Positions 8,630 through 16,578 of a stretch of 64,000 bases of DNA are shown here, piece by piece. The translations under genes and the position numbers were made by a program. The notes below the pieces were generated by a model that worked only from the letters and a program-made list of their open reading frames with translations, made no database searches and was not told where the DNA came from. Each line of letters begins with the position of its first letter. Positions within the stretch are counted from its first letter, which is position 1. Source of the stretch: Fibrella rubiginis (GTDB lineage: Bacteria; Bacteroidota; Bacteroidia; Cytophagales; Spirosomataceae); NCBI RefSeq assembly GCF_017353185.1, contig NZ_JAFMYV010000007.1, positions 62,001-126,000 of the forward strand, read 5' to 3'.

Positions 8630-10699
8630 ATGCAAAACATTATTCACCTCCTGCCCGATTCCATTGCCAACCAGATTGCCGCCGGCGAGGTTGTTCAGCG
8701 GCCTGCGTCGGTGGTGAAGGAACTGCTCGAAAACGCGGTCGATGCGGGGGCTACGTCAGTGCAACTGGTGGTGCGGGAGGCGGGCCGGACGTTGATTCAG
8801 GTGATCGACGATGGCAAGGGCATGACCGAAACCGACGCCCGGATGAGCTTTGAGCGGCATGCCACATCTAAAATTCGCACGTCCGACGATCTGTTTAAAA
8901 TTCGCACCATGGGCTTCCGGGGCGAGGCGCTCGCGTCGATTGCAGCGGTGGCCCAGGTAGAGATGCGCACACGAAAAGCCGACGACGAAGTGGGGACGCT
9001 TATTCGGATTGAAGGGTCAGATATTAAGGCGCAGGAGTCGGTATCATGTTTGCCGGGGACTAATATTCTGGTTAAGAACCTGTTTTTCAATGTGCCCGCC
9101 CGGCGTAATTTCCTGAAGTCGAATTCGGTCGAGATGCGCCACATCATTGATGAGTTTCAGCGGGTAGCGCTGGCTAATTCGGAGGTGACGTTTTCGCTGT
9201 TTCACAATGACCAGGAGGTGTTCAACCTGCCGGGGGGGAAACTCAGTCGCCGCATTGTCGACATGTTTGGTAAGGCATACCGCGAACAACTCGCTGCCTG
9301 CGACGAAGAAACGCCCTACGTATCGGTGCATGGGTTTATTGGTAAGCCTGAATCGGCCCGGAAAACGCGGAATGAGCAGTTTTTCTTTGTCAACAACCGG
9401 TTTATCAAACATAATTACCTCCACCATGCTGTGGTGGGGGCCTACGAAGGCACCATTCCCGAAGGCCACCACCCGTTCTACGTCCTGTTTATCGACATCG
9501 ACCCGTCGCACATCGACATCAACATTCACCCAACTAAAACAGAGATTAAGTTCGACGATGAGCGGTCGGTGTATGCCATCGTGATGGCGGCCGTACGCAA
9601 GGCCATGGGCATCTATAATTTGTCCCCCTCGCTCGATTTTGAGTCGGACGTGAATTTTCTGGATGGAGGTGGAGCGGCCATTGCCAAACAGTTTGAGCCT
9701 GGTGGTAAGCATTCGGCCACGGCTAAAAACGGGGGCGGGTCGTCGGTGCCCCGGCCCATCACACCCTCGTGGGCGCAGCCCGCGCCAGCCGATCGCGCAC
9801 CCGCCGCAAAACCCGCGCCCCCCGCCCGCCCGCAACAACCGTCTCCGCAAAACTGGCAGGCTATGTTTGACGGTGCCGCCCGCCCCGCCACCGCCAGATC
9901 GCGTCCTGAAAAACCCGTTGGCGATGACGTAAACTGGCTTGACGACCGTCCCGTACCTATGCCCGATGCGCCAGTAGATGTCCCTGCCGATGCTACGCCG
10001 GTAGCGGCGAATATACCAGTTGCTGAACCGGCCACATCCGCCGAACCACCCGTGACTATGGGCAGCCGGGCCAACCGTATGGGGCAGTCCGGAACCGTTG
10101 AGGCGATGCCGGGCGAAGCAGAAACTGCTGTTATTCAGGTTCAGAACCGGTTTCTGGTCACCACCGTGAAATCGGGCCTGTTGCTCATCGACCAGCGGGG
10201 GGCCTACGAACGCATCCTGTACGATCAGTTTCATACGGCGTTGACTAAGCACGGCGGTTCGTCGCAGCAGGTCCTTTTTCCGAAGACCGTTACCGTTTCG
10301 GCGGTCGATTACCAGGTGGCCCTCGACCTGCGCACGGAGCTGGAAAGCGTGGGCTTTCAGTTCGACGAGTTGGGTGCCAATACGTTTGTGATCCGGGGTA
10401 TACCCGCCCAAATCGCCGACGAATCGGGCCGACGGGCGGGTGAAGAAGAACTGTTTGCCAACTTGCTGGCGCAACTGCGCGCAGACACCGGTAAGCTGAA
10501 ACTGGACCGGTCTGAGGCATTGGCCCGGTCATTGGCGCGGCGTTCAGCGAGTCGTTACGTCAAATTTTTAAGCCCGTCAGAGCGTCGTGCTTTGGTAGAT
10601 CAGTTGTTTGCGTCGGCTAATCCGAGCTACACACCGGGGGGCGAGGCCATCACATCAGTGGTGTCGCTTGATAAACTGTCGGGACTATTTAAAGCGTAA
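8630..10699 (+). CDS. mutL: DNA mismatch repair protein MutL
   Basis: Links mismatch recognition by MutS to strand removal. The N-terminal GHKL ATPase is complete, with ELLENAVDAGA, DDGKGM and GFRGEALASI in the first 100 residues and NIHPTKTEIKF near residue 300. A long proline/alanine-rich linker spans about 350-500. The C-terminal dimerisation domain lacks the metal-binding motifs of nicking MutL proteins: DQHA(X)2E reads DQRGAYE, and the ACHxAIK and CPHGRP positions read LARRSAS and YTPGGEA. From memory, such degeneration is usual in Bacteroidota, so it is probably not an endonuclease. A -7-like box TATTTTTG lies at 8581-8588. Confidence 0.96.
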   Translation: MQNIIHLLPDSIANQIAAGEVVQRPASVVKELLENAVDAGATSVQLVVREAGRTLIQVIDDGKGMTETDARMSFERHATSKIRTSDDLFKIRTMGFRGEALASIAAVAQVEMRTRKADDEVGTLIRIEGSDIKAQESVSCLPGTNILVKNLFFNVPARRNFLKSNSVEMRHIIDEFQRVALANSEVTFSLFHNDQEVFNLPGGKLSRRIVDMFGKAYREQLAACDEETPYVSVHGFIGKPESARKTRNEQFFFVNNRFIKHNYLHHAVVGAYEGTIPEGHHPFYVLFIDIDPSHIDINIHPTKTEIKFDDERSVYAIVMAAVRKAMGIYNLSPSLDFESDVNFLDGGGAAIAKQFEPGGKHSATAKNGGGSSVPRPITPSWAQPAPADRAPAAKPAPPARPQQPSPQNWQAMFDGAARPATARSRPEKPVGDDVNWLDDRPVPMPDAPVDVPADATPVAANIPVAEPATSAEPPVTMGSRANRMGQSGTVEAMPGEAETAVIQVQNRFLVTTVKSGLLLIDQRGAYERILYDQFHTALTKHGGSSQQVLFPKTVTVSAVDYQVALDLRTELESVGFQFDELGANTFVIRGIPAQIADESGRRAGEEELFANLLAQLRADTGKLKLDRSEALARSLARRSASRYVKFLSPSERRALVDQLFASANPSYTPGGEAITSVVSLDKLSGLFKA

Positions 10700-10782
10700 G
10701 TTGTTACCCCTACTACAGCGCCTCGTCAGGATAGACGAGTAATCCGTCTAATTGCTTTTTCTGCGTCTGGTCTGCCCCATCT

Positions 10783-11571
10783 ATGTTCAATTTCACCCCT
10801 GTTGTCCGCCTGTTGCTGTTTGCCAATGTCATCATTTTCTTAATTACCTCGTCGGCAGGTGATTGGGTGGTTGACCGCTTCGGGCTGCACTCGGTGTTGT
10901 CGAATCTGTTCAACCCTATCCAATTGATTACGCACATGTTTATGCATGGGAGCTGGGGGCACATTTTCAGCAACATGATTGGCCTGATCGTGTTTGGGCC
11001 TATGCTGGAGCGCGTGTGGGGTGGACCCCGTTTTTTTCTGTTCTACATGCTCACGGGCCTGGGCGCAGCAGCATTGTATCTGGGAGTGAACTACTATGAA
11101 ACGGCTTCAATGGTCGATGCTTACCATTTATACGCCGTTCATCCAACCAACAGCGAGTTTGTAGGGTTTATCAGTGAGTACGCCAGTTCAGTTTACGATA
11201 ATATTGCGCCGTTTATCCAGAAATTTGATGCCGACCCGACCAATCCTGCGTATATTAAGCAAGGGCAGGCGTTCTTAGAGGCAATGGTGTCGCGGCAGGT
11301 TGATACACCTATGGTGGGGGCTTCAGGGGCAATTTTTGGGGTAATTATGGCGTTTGGCCTATTGTTCCCCAACACCGAGTTGATCTTGCTTTTCCCGCCA
11401 ATTCCGATCAAGGCAAAATATTTAGTACTGTTCTATGGTGCCTACGAAGTGTATTCGGGCATCTACCAGGCGCAGTCTGACAACGTTGCTCACTTTGCCC
11501 ACATCGGCGGAATGTTATTTGCGTACATACTGGTAAAACTTTGGGGGTCTCAACGAAAAACATTCTATTGA
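10783..11571 (+). CDS. Rhomboid family intramembrane serine protease
   Basis: A 262-residue polytopic membrane protease that cleaves transmembrane segments. Conserved features are HMFMHGSWGHIFSNM in the second membrane segment, the catalytic serine in GASGAIFG (about residue 181) and the catalytic histidine in AHFAHIGG (about residue 240). A polar insertion of roughly 65 residues separates membrane segments 3 and 4, longer than in minimal rhomboids. A second rhomboid gene starts 3 bp after the stop, so the two form an operon of paralogues. Substrates are unknown. Confidence 0.93.
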   Translation: MFNFTPVVRLLLFANVIIFLITSSAGDWVVDRFGLHSVLSNLFNPIQLITHMFMHGSWGHIFSNMIGLIVFGPMLERVWGGPRFFLFYMLTGLGAAALYLGVNYYETASMVDAYHLYAVHPTNSEFVGFISEYASSVYDNIAPFIQKFDADPTNPAYIKQGQAFLEAMVSRQVDTPMVGASGAIFGVIMAFGLLFPNTELILLFPPIPIKAKYLVLFYGAYEVYSGIYQAQSDNVAHFAHIGGMLFAYILVKLWGSQRKTFY

Positions 11572-11574
11572 TGT

Positions 11575-12495
11575 ATGAGCGGATTATTAGACGATTTCCG
11601 GTCTGAATTCAGAAAGCCCAACAACACGTTGGTGCAGTTGATTTTAGTGAACACGGTAGTGTTTCTGACCGTAGTGTTGATTAAGGTTTTTGCCCAGGTA
11701 TCGGGCAATTTACAAGTATCGCAGTGGGTCATGAATCAACTGCAGATGCCTTGGTCTCCGGGCGCTTTGGCCCGTAAACCGTGGACAGTAATCACCTATG
11801 CCTTCACCCATGTAGAGCCATTCCATATTCTGTTCAATATGCTGTTCCTGTATTATTTCGGGCGGCTTATTGAAGAGTATCTGGGTAGTCGGCGACTGGT
11901 TGGGCTGTATCTGCTCGGTGCCCTGGGTGGTGGGCTGTGCTATGCCATTTGCTACAACCTGATTCCTTATTTTTCAGTACCCGTGGGCACCCAATCGTTG
12001 CTGGGCGCATCAGGTGCAGCATTAGCCGTGGCTGTCGGGGCGGCCACACTGTTGCCCAACTACACGTTCCACATGCTGTTTATTGGGCCCGTCCGCATTA
12101 AATATATCGTGTTGTTTTTTGTGGTACTATCGTTTTTCAACAGCACCGGCGAAAACGCGGGCGGTAACATCGCCCACCTGGGCGGGGCAATGGTAGGCTT
12201 TTGCTATATCAAACTTCTCCAGAACGGCAGCGACATTGGTCGACCTATCTACTGGGTGATGGATGCCTGGAGCAACATGCTCCGGCCTAAGCCCCCGGTA
12301 AAAGTGTCGCAGCGGCAACGCAGCACCCAAACGGCTGCCAGTGCCTATGCCACTGCCGGTAGCCCCGGCCCCTCTGTGTCAATTCCTGACCAGGATGAAA
12401 TAGACGCTATTCTTGACAAAATTGGCCGTTCCGGTTACGAGAGCCTCACCCGCGAAGAGAAACAGAAACTGTTCCGGGCGAGCCAGAAGAGTTGA
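11575..12495 (+). CDS. Rhomboid family intramembrane serine protease (second copy)
   Basis: A 306-residue paralogue of the preceding gene. It carries FTHVEPFHILFNMLFLYYFG, the catalytic serine in LGASGAALA (about residue 145) and the histidine in NIAHLGGAMVG (about residue 200). A cytoplasmic C-terminal extension of about 90 residues ends in QDEIDAILDKIGRSGYESL...EEKQKLFRASQ, the short helix that ends many Bacteroidota rhomboids. The first copy has the longer loop, this one the longer tail, so they may act on different substrates or as a hetero-pair. A very long hairpin follows the stop. Confidence 0.93.
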   Translation: MSGLLDDFRSEFRKPNNTLVQLILVNTVVFLTVVLIKVFAQVSGNLQVSQWVMNQLQMPWSPGALARKPWTVITYAFTHVEPFHILFNMLFLYYFGRLIEEYLGSRRLVGLYLLGALGGGLCYAICYNLIPYFSVPVGTQSLLGASGAALAVAVGAATLLPNYTFHMLFIGPVRIKYIVLFFVVLSFFNSTGENAGGNIAHLGGAMVGFCYIKLLQNGSDIGRPIYWVMDAWSNMLRPKPPVKVSQRQRSTQTAASAYATAGSPGPSVSIPDQDEIDAILDKIGRSGYESLTREEKQKLFRASQKS

Positions 12496-12502
12496 TTTGA
12501 TT

Positions 12503-12606
12503 GATTTACAATAGCCGACTTACGACTTACGATCTGGGCTGTCGCTAGCGCACGTTTGCTCTGGCGACAGCCCAGATCGTAAGTCGTAGTTCGGCTATCG
12601 TAAATC
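12503..12606. terminator. 43-bp-arm inverted repeat between convergent genes
   Basis: Arms 12503-12545 and 12564-12606 pair over 43 bp with three mismatches, the inner 25 bp perfect; the loop is 18 nt. It begins 8 bp after the rhomboid stop and ends inside the arfB stop codon. The left arm contains two tandem GACTTAC heptamers. A bidirectional terminator is the simplest role, but the stem is far longer than needed. Confidence 0.7.
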
Positions 12607-13007
12607 TATTCCTCCACCCGCCGCCGCGAAGCTTTCACGTCGCCGCGGCGTTTTTTTGTATCCATGCGTTCGGCCTGGGCGGCTTTGCTTGGTTTGGTGG
12701 CACGGCGGGGTTTTTGTACCTCAAATGACCTGGCAATAAGTCGGTCAAATTTCTTGATAACCTTCTCTTTGTTAGCCAGTTGCGTGCGCTCTGTCTGGTG
12801 TGTCAATACCAGCTCGCCTTCGGTAGTGAGTTTGTTGGCCAGTTTTTCGGTTAGGGTGGCGCGCTCTTCGTCGGTGAGGAGCGCAGAGTCGCGCACCGAA
12901 AACCGGAGTTCAGCTTTAGTGGCTACTTTGTTTACGTTCTGCCCACCCGCGCCACCACTTCGGGCAAACTGAAAACGCAGGTCTGGGTGTAGGGTTGTTG
13001 GGTTCAT
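12606..13007 (-). CDS. arfB: Alternative ribosome-rescue factor ArfB (peptidyl-tRNA hydrolase)
   Basis: Releases stalled peptides from ribosomes on messages lacking a stop codon. The 133-residue length fits the ArfB/ICT1 family rather than full release factors. The GGQ motif appears in RSGGAGGQNVNKVATK (about residues 17-32). The C-terminal tail is lysine/arginine-rich (KPSKAAQAERMDTKKRRG, then KASRRR), the part of ArfB that inserts into the empty mRNA channel. There is no codon-recognition domain. The gene is single, facing the rhomboid pair. Confidence 0.92.
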   Translation of the reverse strand: MNPTTLHPDLRFQFARSGGAGGQNVNKVATKAELRFSVRDSALLTDEERATLTEKLANKLTTEGELVLTHQTERTQLANKEKVIKKFDRLIARSFEVQKPRRATKPSKAAQAERMDTKKRRGDVKASRRRVEE

Positions 13008-13039
13008 GGAACTACAGATTGAAAACAGTAAACCGAAAA

Positions 13040-14104
13040 CTACTCCTGGTCGGCCTTACGGTCAGCGCGAATCTCGGGGAGGGTGTCGGGATCGATCAGG
13101 CCAAGCACGGCAGCATGCTCAGCGGCCGCAACCGTGTTGGGCACCAGCAGCATGGGCACATTGTCATTAGCGGCGGTCTGAATCAGGTGTTGTACGGCCT
13201 CATCGCGGTCGGCCTCGCGCGATACGTCACGGATGTAGGCTACCACGATCCTGCCGGGGTTATCGCGGATGATGTCGGCGTAGATTTCGGGGTCCTGCTG
13301 CCCGCTATCGCCCAGGAGAATAAATCTCAGGTCGGGGTTTACGTCCATTACTTTCCTGATCATGGCCAGCTTATGCAGGTGATGCCCTTCTTTCGAGATC
13401 ATGCTGGCGTTTATATCCAGGTCGCGCAACAGGATAGGGCCTTTCGGAATGCCCTGAATGCGGAAGAAGTCGATCAGGAGGTCATACAAGTTCCAGGGGC
13501 TGCTCGATACAAAATAGATAGGGTTAAACAACGTGGTCACTGCGCCACCCTGTAATGCCCGGTAGAACGCGGCGACCCCGGCAAAAGGTAAGCGCGTGAA
13601 GGCGTTTTCCAGAAACGTGAGCCTCAGCGTTTGCCACAGGCTGGTAGCCCCCGTCACCAGCACCGTGTCGTCAATGTCAGAAATAACACCAAACTGACTA
13701 TAGGCCGGAGCAATCATCAGTTGCCCGTCTTTCACTACCTCGCGGCCTTGTCCCGACCCCGACTTGCCTTCGTAACCTTCTGGCTGCAGAACGCCTTCCA
13801 GCGCATACCGAACCGGAAACCAGGCCCGTCCGGTGGGCAGTTCAATGGCCGGGTCGATAGTGATGTCGAAATAGCCCTCATCATTAGTTACGGTGCGGAA
13901 AACCTGCCCAAACGCCTCAATGCGGACGGTGATGCCGTCTACTTCGCTGGTCAGAAACCGACTGACAGAGGCCGACAGGTTATCCCAGAACGGAGCCTGA
14001 TCAGCAGGAGACACAAGTTCGTTCTGGCGCAGCACCCGCCCGGTGAGCCATACCGCCCTGGGTGAGCCGAAGCCACGGTAATAGATGATCTGATACGGTT
14101 TCAT
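13040..14104 (-). CDS. App1 family (DUF2183) phosphatase-like protein
   Basis: A HAD-like protein related to yeast phosphatidate phosphatase App1. An N-terminal beta-rich part (IRIEAFGQVF, ITIDPAIELPTGRAWFPV) precedes the catalytic part with GVISDIDDTV (DxDxT motif, about residue 145), NPIYFVSSSPWNLYDLL and FILLGDSGQQDPEIY, which together supply the HAD motifs. No signal peptide is seen. The ATG at 14104 is preferred; a GTG at 14128 would add eight residues. A candidate promoter lies at 14293-14325. The substrate is not proven, but phosphatidic acid is the family's known one. Confidence 0.88.
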   Translation of the reverse strand: MKPYQIIYYRGFGSPRAVWLTGRVLRQNELVSPADQAPFWDNLSASVSRFLTSEVDGITVRIEAFGQVFRTVTNDEGYFDITIDPAIELPTGRAWFPVRYALEGVLQPEGYEGKSGSGQGREVVKDGQLMIAPAYSQFGVISDIDDTVLVTGATSLWQTLRLTFLENAFTRLPFAGVAAFYRALQGGAVTTLFNPIYFVSSSPWNLYDLLIDFFRIQGIPKGPILLRDLDINASMISKEGHHLHKLAMIRKVMDVNPDLRFILLGDSGQQDPEIYADIIRDNPGRIVVAYIRDVSREADRDEAVQHLIQTAANDNVPMLLVPNTVAAAEHAAVLGLIDPDTLPEIRADRKADQE

Positions 14105-14131
14105 GCTGGTGATAGCCCCGCCTAACACAAA

Positions 14132-14154
14132 AATTCCTGACTCTGTCAGGAATT
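14132..14154. promoter_or_regulatory. Short palindrome in the App1 leader
   Basis: Perfect 10-bp arms AATTCCTGAC and GTCAGGAATT with a 3-nt centre, 28 bp before the preferred start codon. It lies within the leader predicted from the promoter at 14293-14325. It could be an operator, an RNA hairpin affecting translation, or the terminator of the upstream gene. Confidence 0.4.
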
Positions 14155-14292
14155 AGGGTACGGACAAAAATGGTTTCTTTCTTATCGCTTTACACGGAGG
14201 GGATCAGTTATAGCCATCCTAAGCAGATAACTCAGGCTGAATCTCATTTGTCGAATTGCCTGACGTACGCGTGTTATCTCATTCATTGGTAG

Positions 14293-14325
14293 CAAAGGTA
14301 GATGTTGGTCAGATAGCGAATACAA
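14293..14325 (-). promoter_or_regulatory. Candidate Bacteroidota-type promoter
   Basis: On the minus strand TTG (14325-14323) is followed after 22 nt by TACCTTTG (14300-14293), matching the -33/-7 pattern TTG-N(17-23)-TAnnTTTG. Transcription would run toward the App1-like gene with a leader of about 180 nt. Confidence 0.4.
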
Positions 14326-14498
14326 AACTAGGTAGCGTGGCACCTATATCGTTTAAACGGTTTATGAAGCGGGCGTTTGGTTTAACGAGCGGTTAGAAGT
14401 GCCTGGTAATATACACCACATGCGCTGTTTATGATAAACATTTCATGTGTAGAACATATGACTACTTAGCTGACAAATAGTTTCTGAATGAATAATAA

Positions 14499-15092
14499 TT
14501 ATATCCATTGGCCAGTGGCACCGACATAATCGCTCCACTCATCAATGTCAGTGAGGGTTTCTAAACGGCTATACGTGAGCTGGTTGCGTTGAAGCGCTAG
14601 TTCTGTTTCCGCCAAAAGATTAGGCTGGCTCCAGGGCATATTGGCAAACAGGTCGGTATGCAACTGCTTCATACCCAATAGGTAATAACCACCGTCGGTG
14701 GCCGGGCCAATCACTACGTCGGCGGTGTCGAGGGCGGCAAAGGCTTGTGTCAGATGGGTCTGAGTGAGGGCCAGGCAATCGCTACCAATGAGGACTACCC
14801 GCTCTGCATTGGTGGCAAACTGGTCCTGAAAGGCCTGCTGCATGCGCTGACCCAGATCGTTGCCTGTTTGCTGCACTTTGCGGTAACCACTCCAGCCATC
14901 ATTAGGATTGACAAAGTCAGCATAATAGACCACTTTTTCCCAGGGGCTGTAGCGCGTAATCTGTTGTGTGTACTGCACCAGATGACGATATACCTGCGTT
15001 GCCTTTTCGACTCCGACTGTTTTGGCAATGCGCGTTTTAACGGTGCCTGGGATCGGATTTTTCACGAAAATGACCAGACGATGGCTTGGCAT
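14499..15092 (-). CDS. TIGR04282 family (DUF2064) glycosyltransferase-like protein
   Basis: A nucleotide-sugar transferase-fold protein of about 197 residues. It begins VIFVKNPIPGTVKTRIAKTVG, a typical nucleotidyl/glycosyl transferase N-terminus, and carries VVLIGSDCLALTQTHL and DVVIGPATDGGYYLLGM, the conserved blocks of this family. Members have been named for arsenosugar biosynthesis in some bacteria, but no arsenic gene is nearby, so the name is not evidence of that role. The ATG at 15092 is preferred. A start at 15140 would overlap the divergent ridA gene. Confidence 0.85.
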   Translation of the reverse strand: MPSHRLVIFVKNPIPGTVKTRIAKTVGVEKATQVYRHLVQYTQQITRYSPWEKVVYYADFVNPNDGWSGYRKVQQTGNDLGQRMQQAFQDQFATNAERVVLIGSDCLALTQTHLTQAFAALDTADVVIGPATDGGYYLLGMKQLHTDLFANMPWSQPNLLAETELALQRNQLTYSRLETLTDIDEWSDYVGATGQWI

Positions 15093-15128
15093 ACGATCTT
15101 TACTTTTGACTTTTGATTTAAATAAGCT

Positions 15129-15494
15129 ATGTCCAAGCAAATTGTTTACACCGAACAGGCTCCTGCAGCCATTGGTCCCTACAGTCAGGCTGTGAAGATG
15201 AATGGTATCCTGTATGTATCAGGTCAAATAGCCACCGAACTAGCAGCACAAGGCGATATTCGTGCCGAAACGCAACAGGTAATGAAAAATATCGGAGCAA
15301 TCCTACGCGCTGCCGACATGGACTATGCCAACGTGCTGAAGGCCACCATCTTTGTGAAGGATCTCAACAATTTTGTGGCAATCAATGAGGTGTATGGCAG
15401 CTTCTTCACTACCGACTATCCCGCCCGGGAAACTGTCGAAGTAGCTCGCCTGCCCAGAGGCGTCAACGTCGAGATTTCGGTGATTGCGATGTAA
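15129..15494 (+). CDS. ridA: RidA family reactive intermediate/imine deaminase
   Basis: Hydrolyses reactive enamine/imine intermediates made by PLP enzymes, protecting the cell from 2-aminoacrylate damage. The 121-residue length is typical. Family landmarks are APAAIGPYSQAVKMNGILYVSGQ, ATIFVKDLNNFVAINEVYG and the C-terminal ARLPRGVNVEISVIAM containing the conserved substrate-binding arginine. A -7-like TACTTTTG lies at 15101-15108 in the 36-bp gap to the divergent gene. No partner gene in the neighbourhood explains its substrate. Confidence 0.95.
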   Translation: MSKQIVYTEQAPAAIGPYSQAVKMNGILYVSGQIATELAAQGDIRAETQQVMKNIGAILRAADMDYANVLKATIFVKDLNNFVAINEVYGSFFTTDYPARETVEVARLPRGVNVEISVIAM

Positions 15495-15647
15495 ACTACA
15501 ATCTGACAGGTAACTTAACCCCTGGTCTGTTCAGCAAGTAGCGGGACAAATCGAGGGAAAGGTTACAGTAGACAAGCTCAACGGCCTATCTTTCCGGTTA
15601 CAAGTACCTGCATCGCAATTGTGCAGGTCTGACTAGTTATTGCCTGC

Positions 15648-16430
15648 ATGCACACACCTGTCCATATCTTGGTTATTGAGGATGAGGCTGTTTTGGCTAT
15701 GACCCTCAGCGACAAGTTAGAAGCCGAAGGGTATACCGTAATAGGAATAGCCAACAACGGTGCCAAGGCCCTCAGCCTGTTTACGGCCAACTCTGTCGAC
15801 TTGGTTCTGTCAGACATTCAGATAAAAGGCCCGTGGGATGGAATAGAAACCGTTCGCCAGCTTGTGCAGCAACGACCCGTACCGGTGATCTACCTCACAG
15901 CCTACGCCGACAGCGACACCATAACCCGCGCTAAGCAGACATACCCTGCGGCTTATCTGGCCAAGCCATTCGATATCAGTAGCTTAAGGCTTGCTATTGA
16001 CCTGGCGATTCACAATTTTGTTCAGCGCCTAAACGCCGATCTGCCCACAACTAAAACGATCAATGGCCAACATGACGTTGCTGACCGCGACCCCGCGCGT
16101 GATCCCATTTTGCAGGTAAACGACCAGCTATTTTTAAAGCAGGGTTATCAGTTCGTAAAGGTTAATCTAGTTGATATCGTGCTGCTCGAGGCCGATAATA
16201 TTTATACTACGTTTGTAACATCTACCCGCAAATATGCCCTGCGCTTGCCCCTGACGTCGGTTTTAGAAAAGCTGCCCGCCAAACGATTTGTGCGGGTGCA
16301 TCGATCATATGCCGTCAACGTAAGCCAGGTCGACACCTTCAGCGATCATGAGGTAACCCTGGGCAAATACAGTGTGCCTATGAGCAAAAACTTCAAAGAC
16401 GAGTTTATCCACCGGTTGCGGGCGTCGTAA
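15648..16430 (+). CDS. LytTR family response regulator
   Basis: Two-component output protein of 260 residues. The N-terminal receiver domain (about residues 4-120) has the acidic pocket VIEDE, the phospho-acceptor aspartate in DLVLSDIQI, the threonine/alanine segment VIYLTAYAD and the lysine in YLAKPFD. The C-terminal LytTR DNA-binding domain (about 160-258) shows DIVLLEADNIYTTFV and KRFVRVHRSYAVNVSQVD. No histidine kinase is encoded next to it. The left arm of a very long hairpin begins on the last base of its stop codon. Confidence 0.94.
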   Translation: MHTPVHILVIEDEAVLAMTLSDKLEAEGYTVIGIANNGAKALSLFTANSVDLVLSDIQIKGPWDGIETVRQLVQQRPVPVIYLTAYADSDTITRAKQTYPAAYLAKPFDISSLRLAIDLAIHNFVQRLNADLPTTKTINGQHDVADRDPARDPILQVNDQLFLKQGYQFVKVNLVDIVLLEADNIYTTFVTSTRKYALRLPLTSVLEKLPAKRFVRVHRSYAVNVSQVDTFSDHEVTLGKYSVPMSKNFKDEFIHRLRAS

Positions 16431-16538
16431 AGGGGGTTTCAGGTCTAGGGTCTACTGGCTAAAGCCGGCTTCGTGCTCAGCTTATACTAGTGCGCGAAGC
16501 TGGCTTTAGCCAGTAGACCCTAGACCTGAAACCCCCTT
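16430..16538. terminator. 44-bp-arm inverted repeat after the response regulator
   Basis: Arms 16430-16473 and 16495-16538 pair over 44 bp; the only mismatch would be a G-U pair in RNA. The loop is 21 nt. It starts on the last base of the upstream stop codon and ends 8 bp before the -7-like box TATTTTTG (16547-16554) of gltX. The right arm contains GACCCTA, GACCTGA and AACCCCC in 7-nt phase. Confidence 0.7.
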
Positions 16539-16578
16539 GCCTTTCGTATTTTTGCGGGTTCGTTTTTGACACCATACT

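Larger units (their letters stand above)
14105..14498. other. Intergenic region upstream of the App1-like gene
   Basis: No gene is seen in this roughly 390-bp stretch between two minus-strand genes. It contains a 10-bp-stem palindrome at 14132-14154 and a candidate promoter at 14293-14325 (minus strand). The remainder is of ordinary composition with no repeats noted. Confidence 0.5.

Noticed and set aside
9044-10474. A 476-codon open frame on the minus strand
   Set aside because: Antisense to mutL, with Arg/Gly/His-rich text and no domain.
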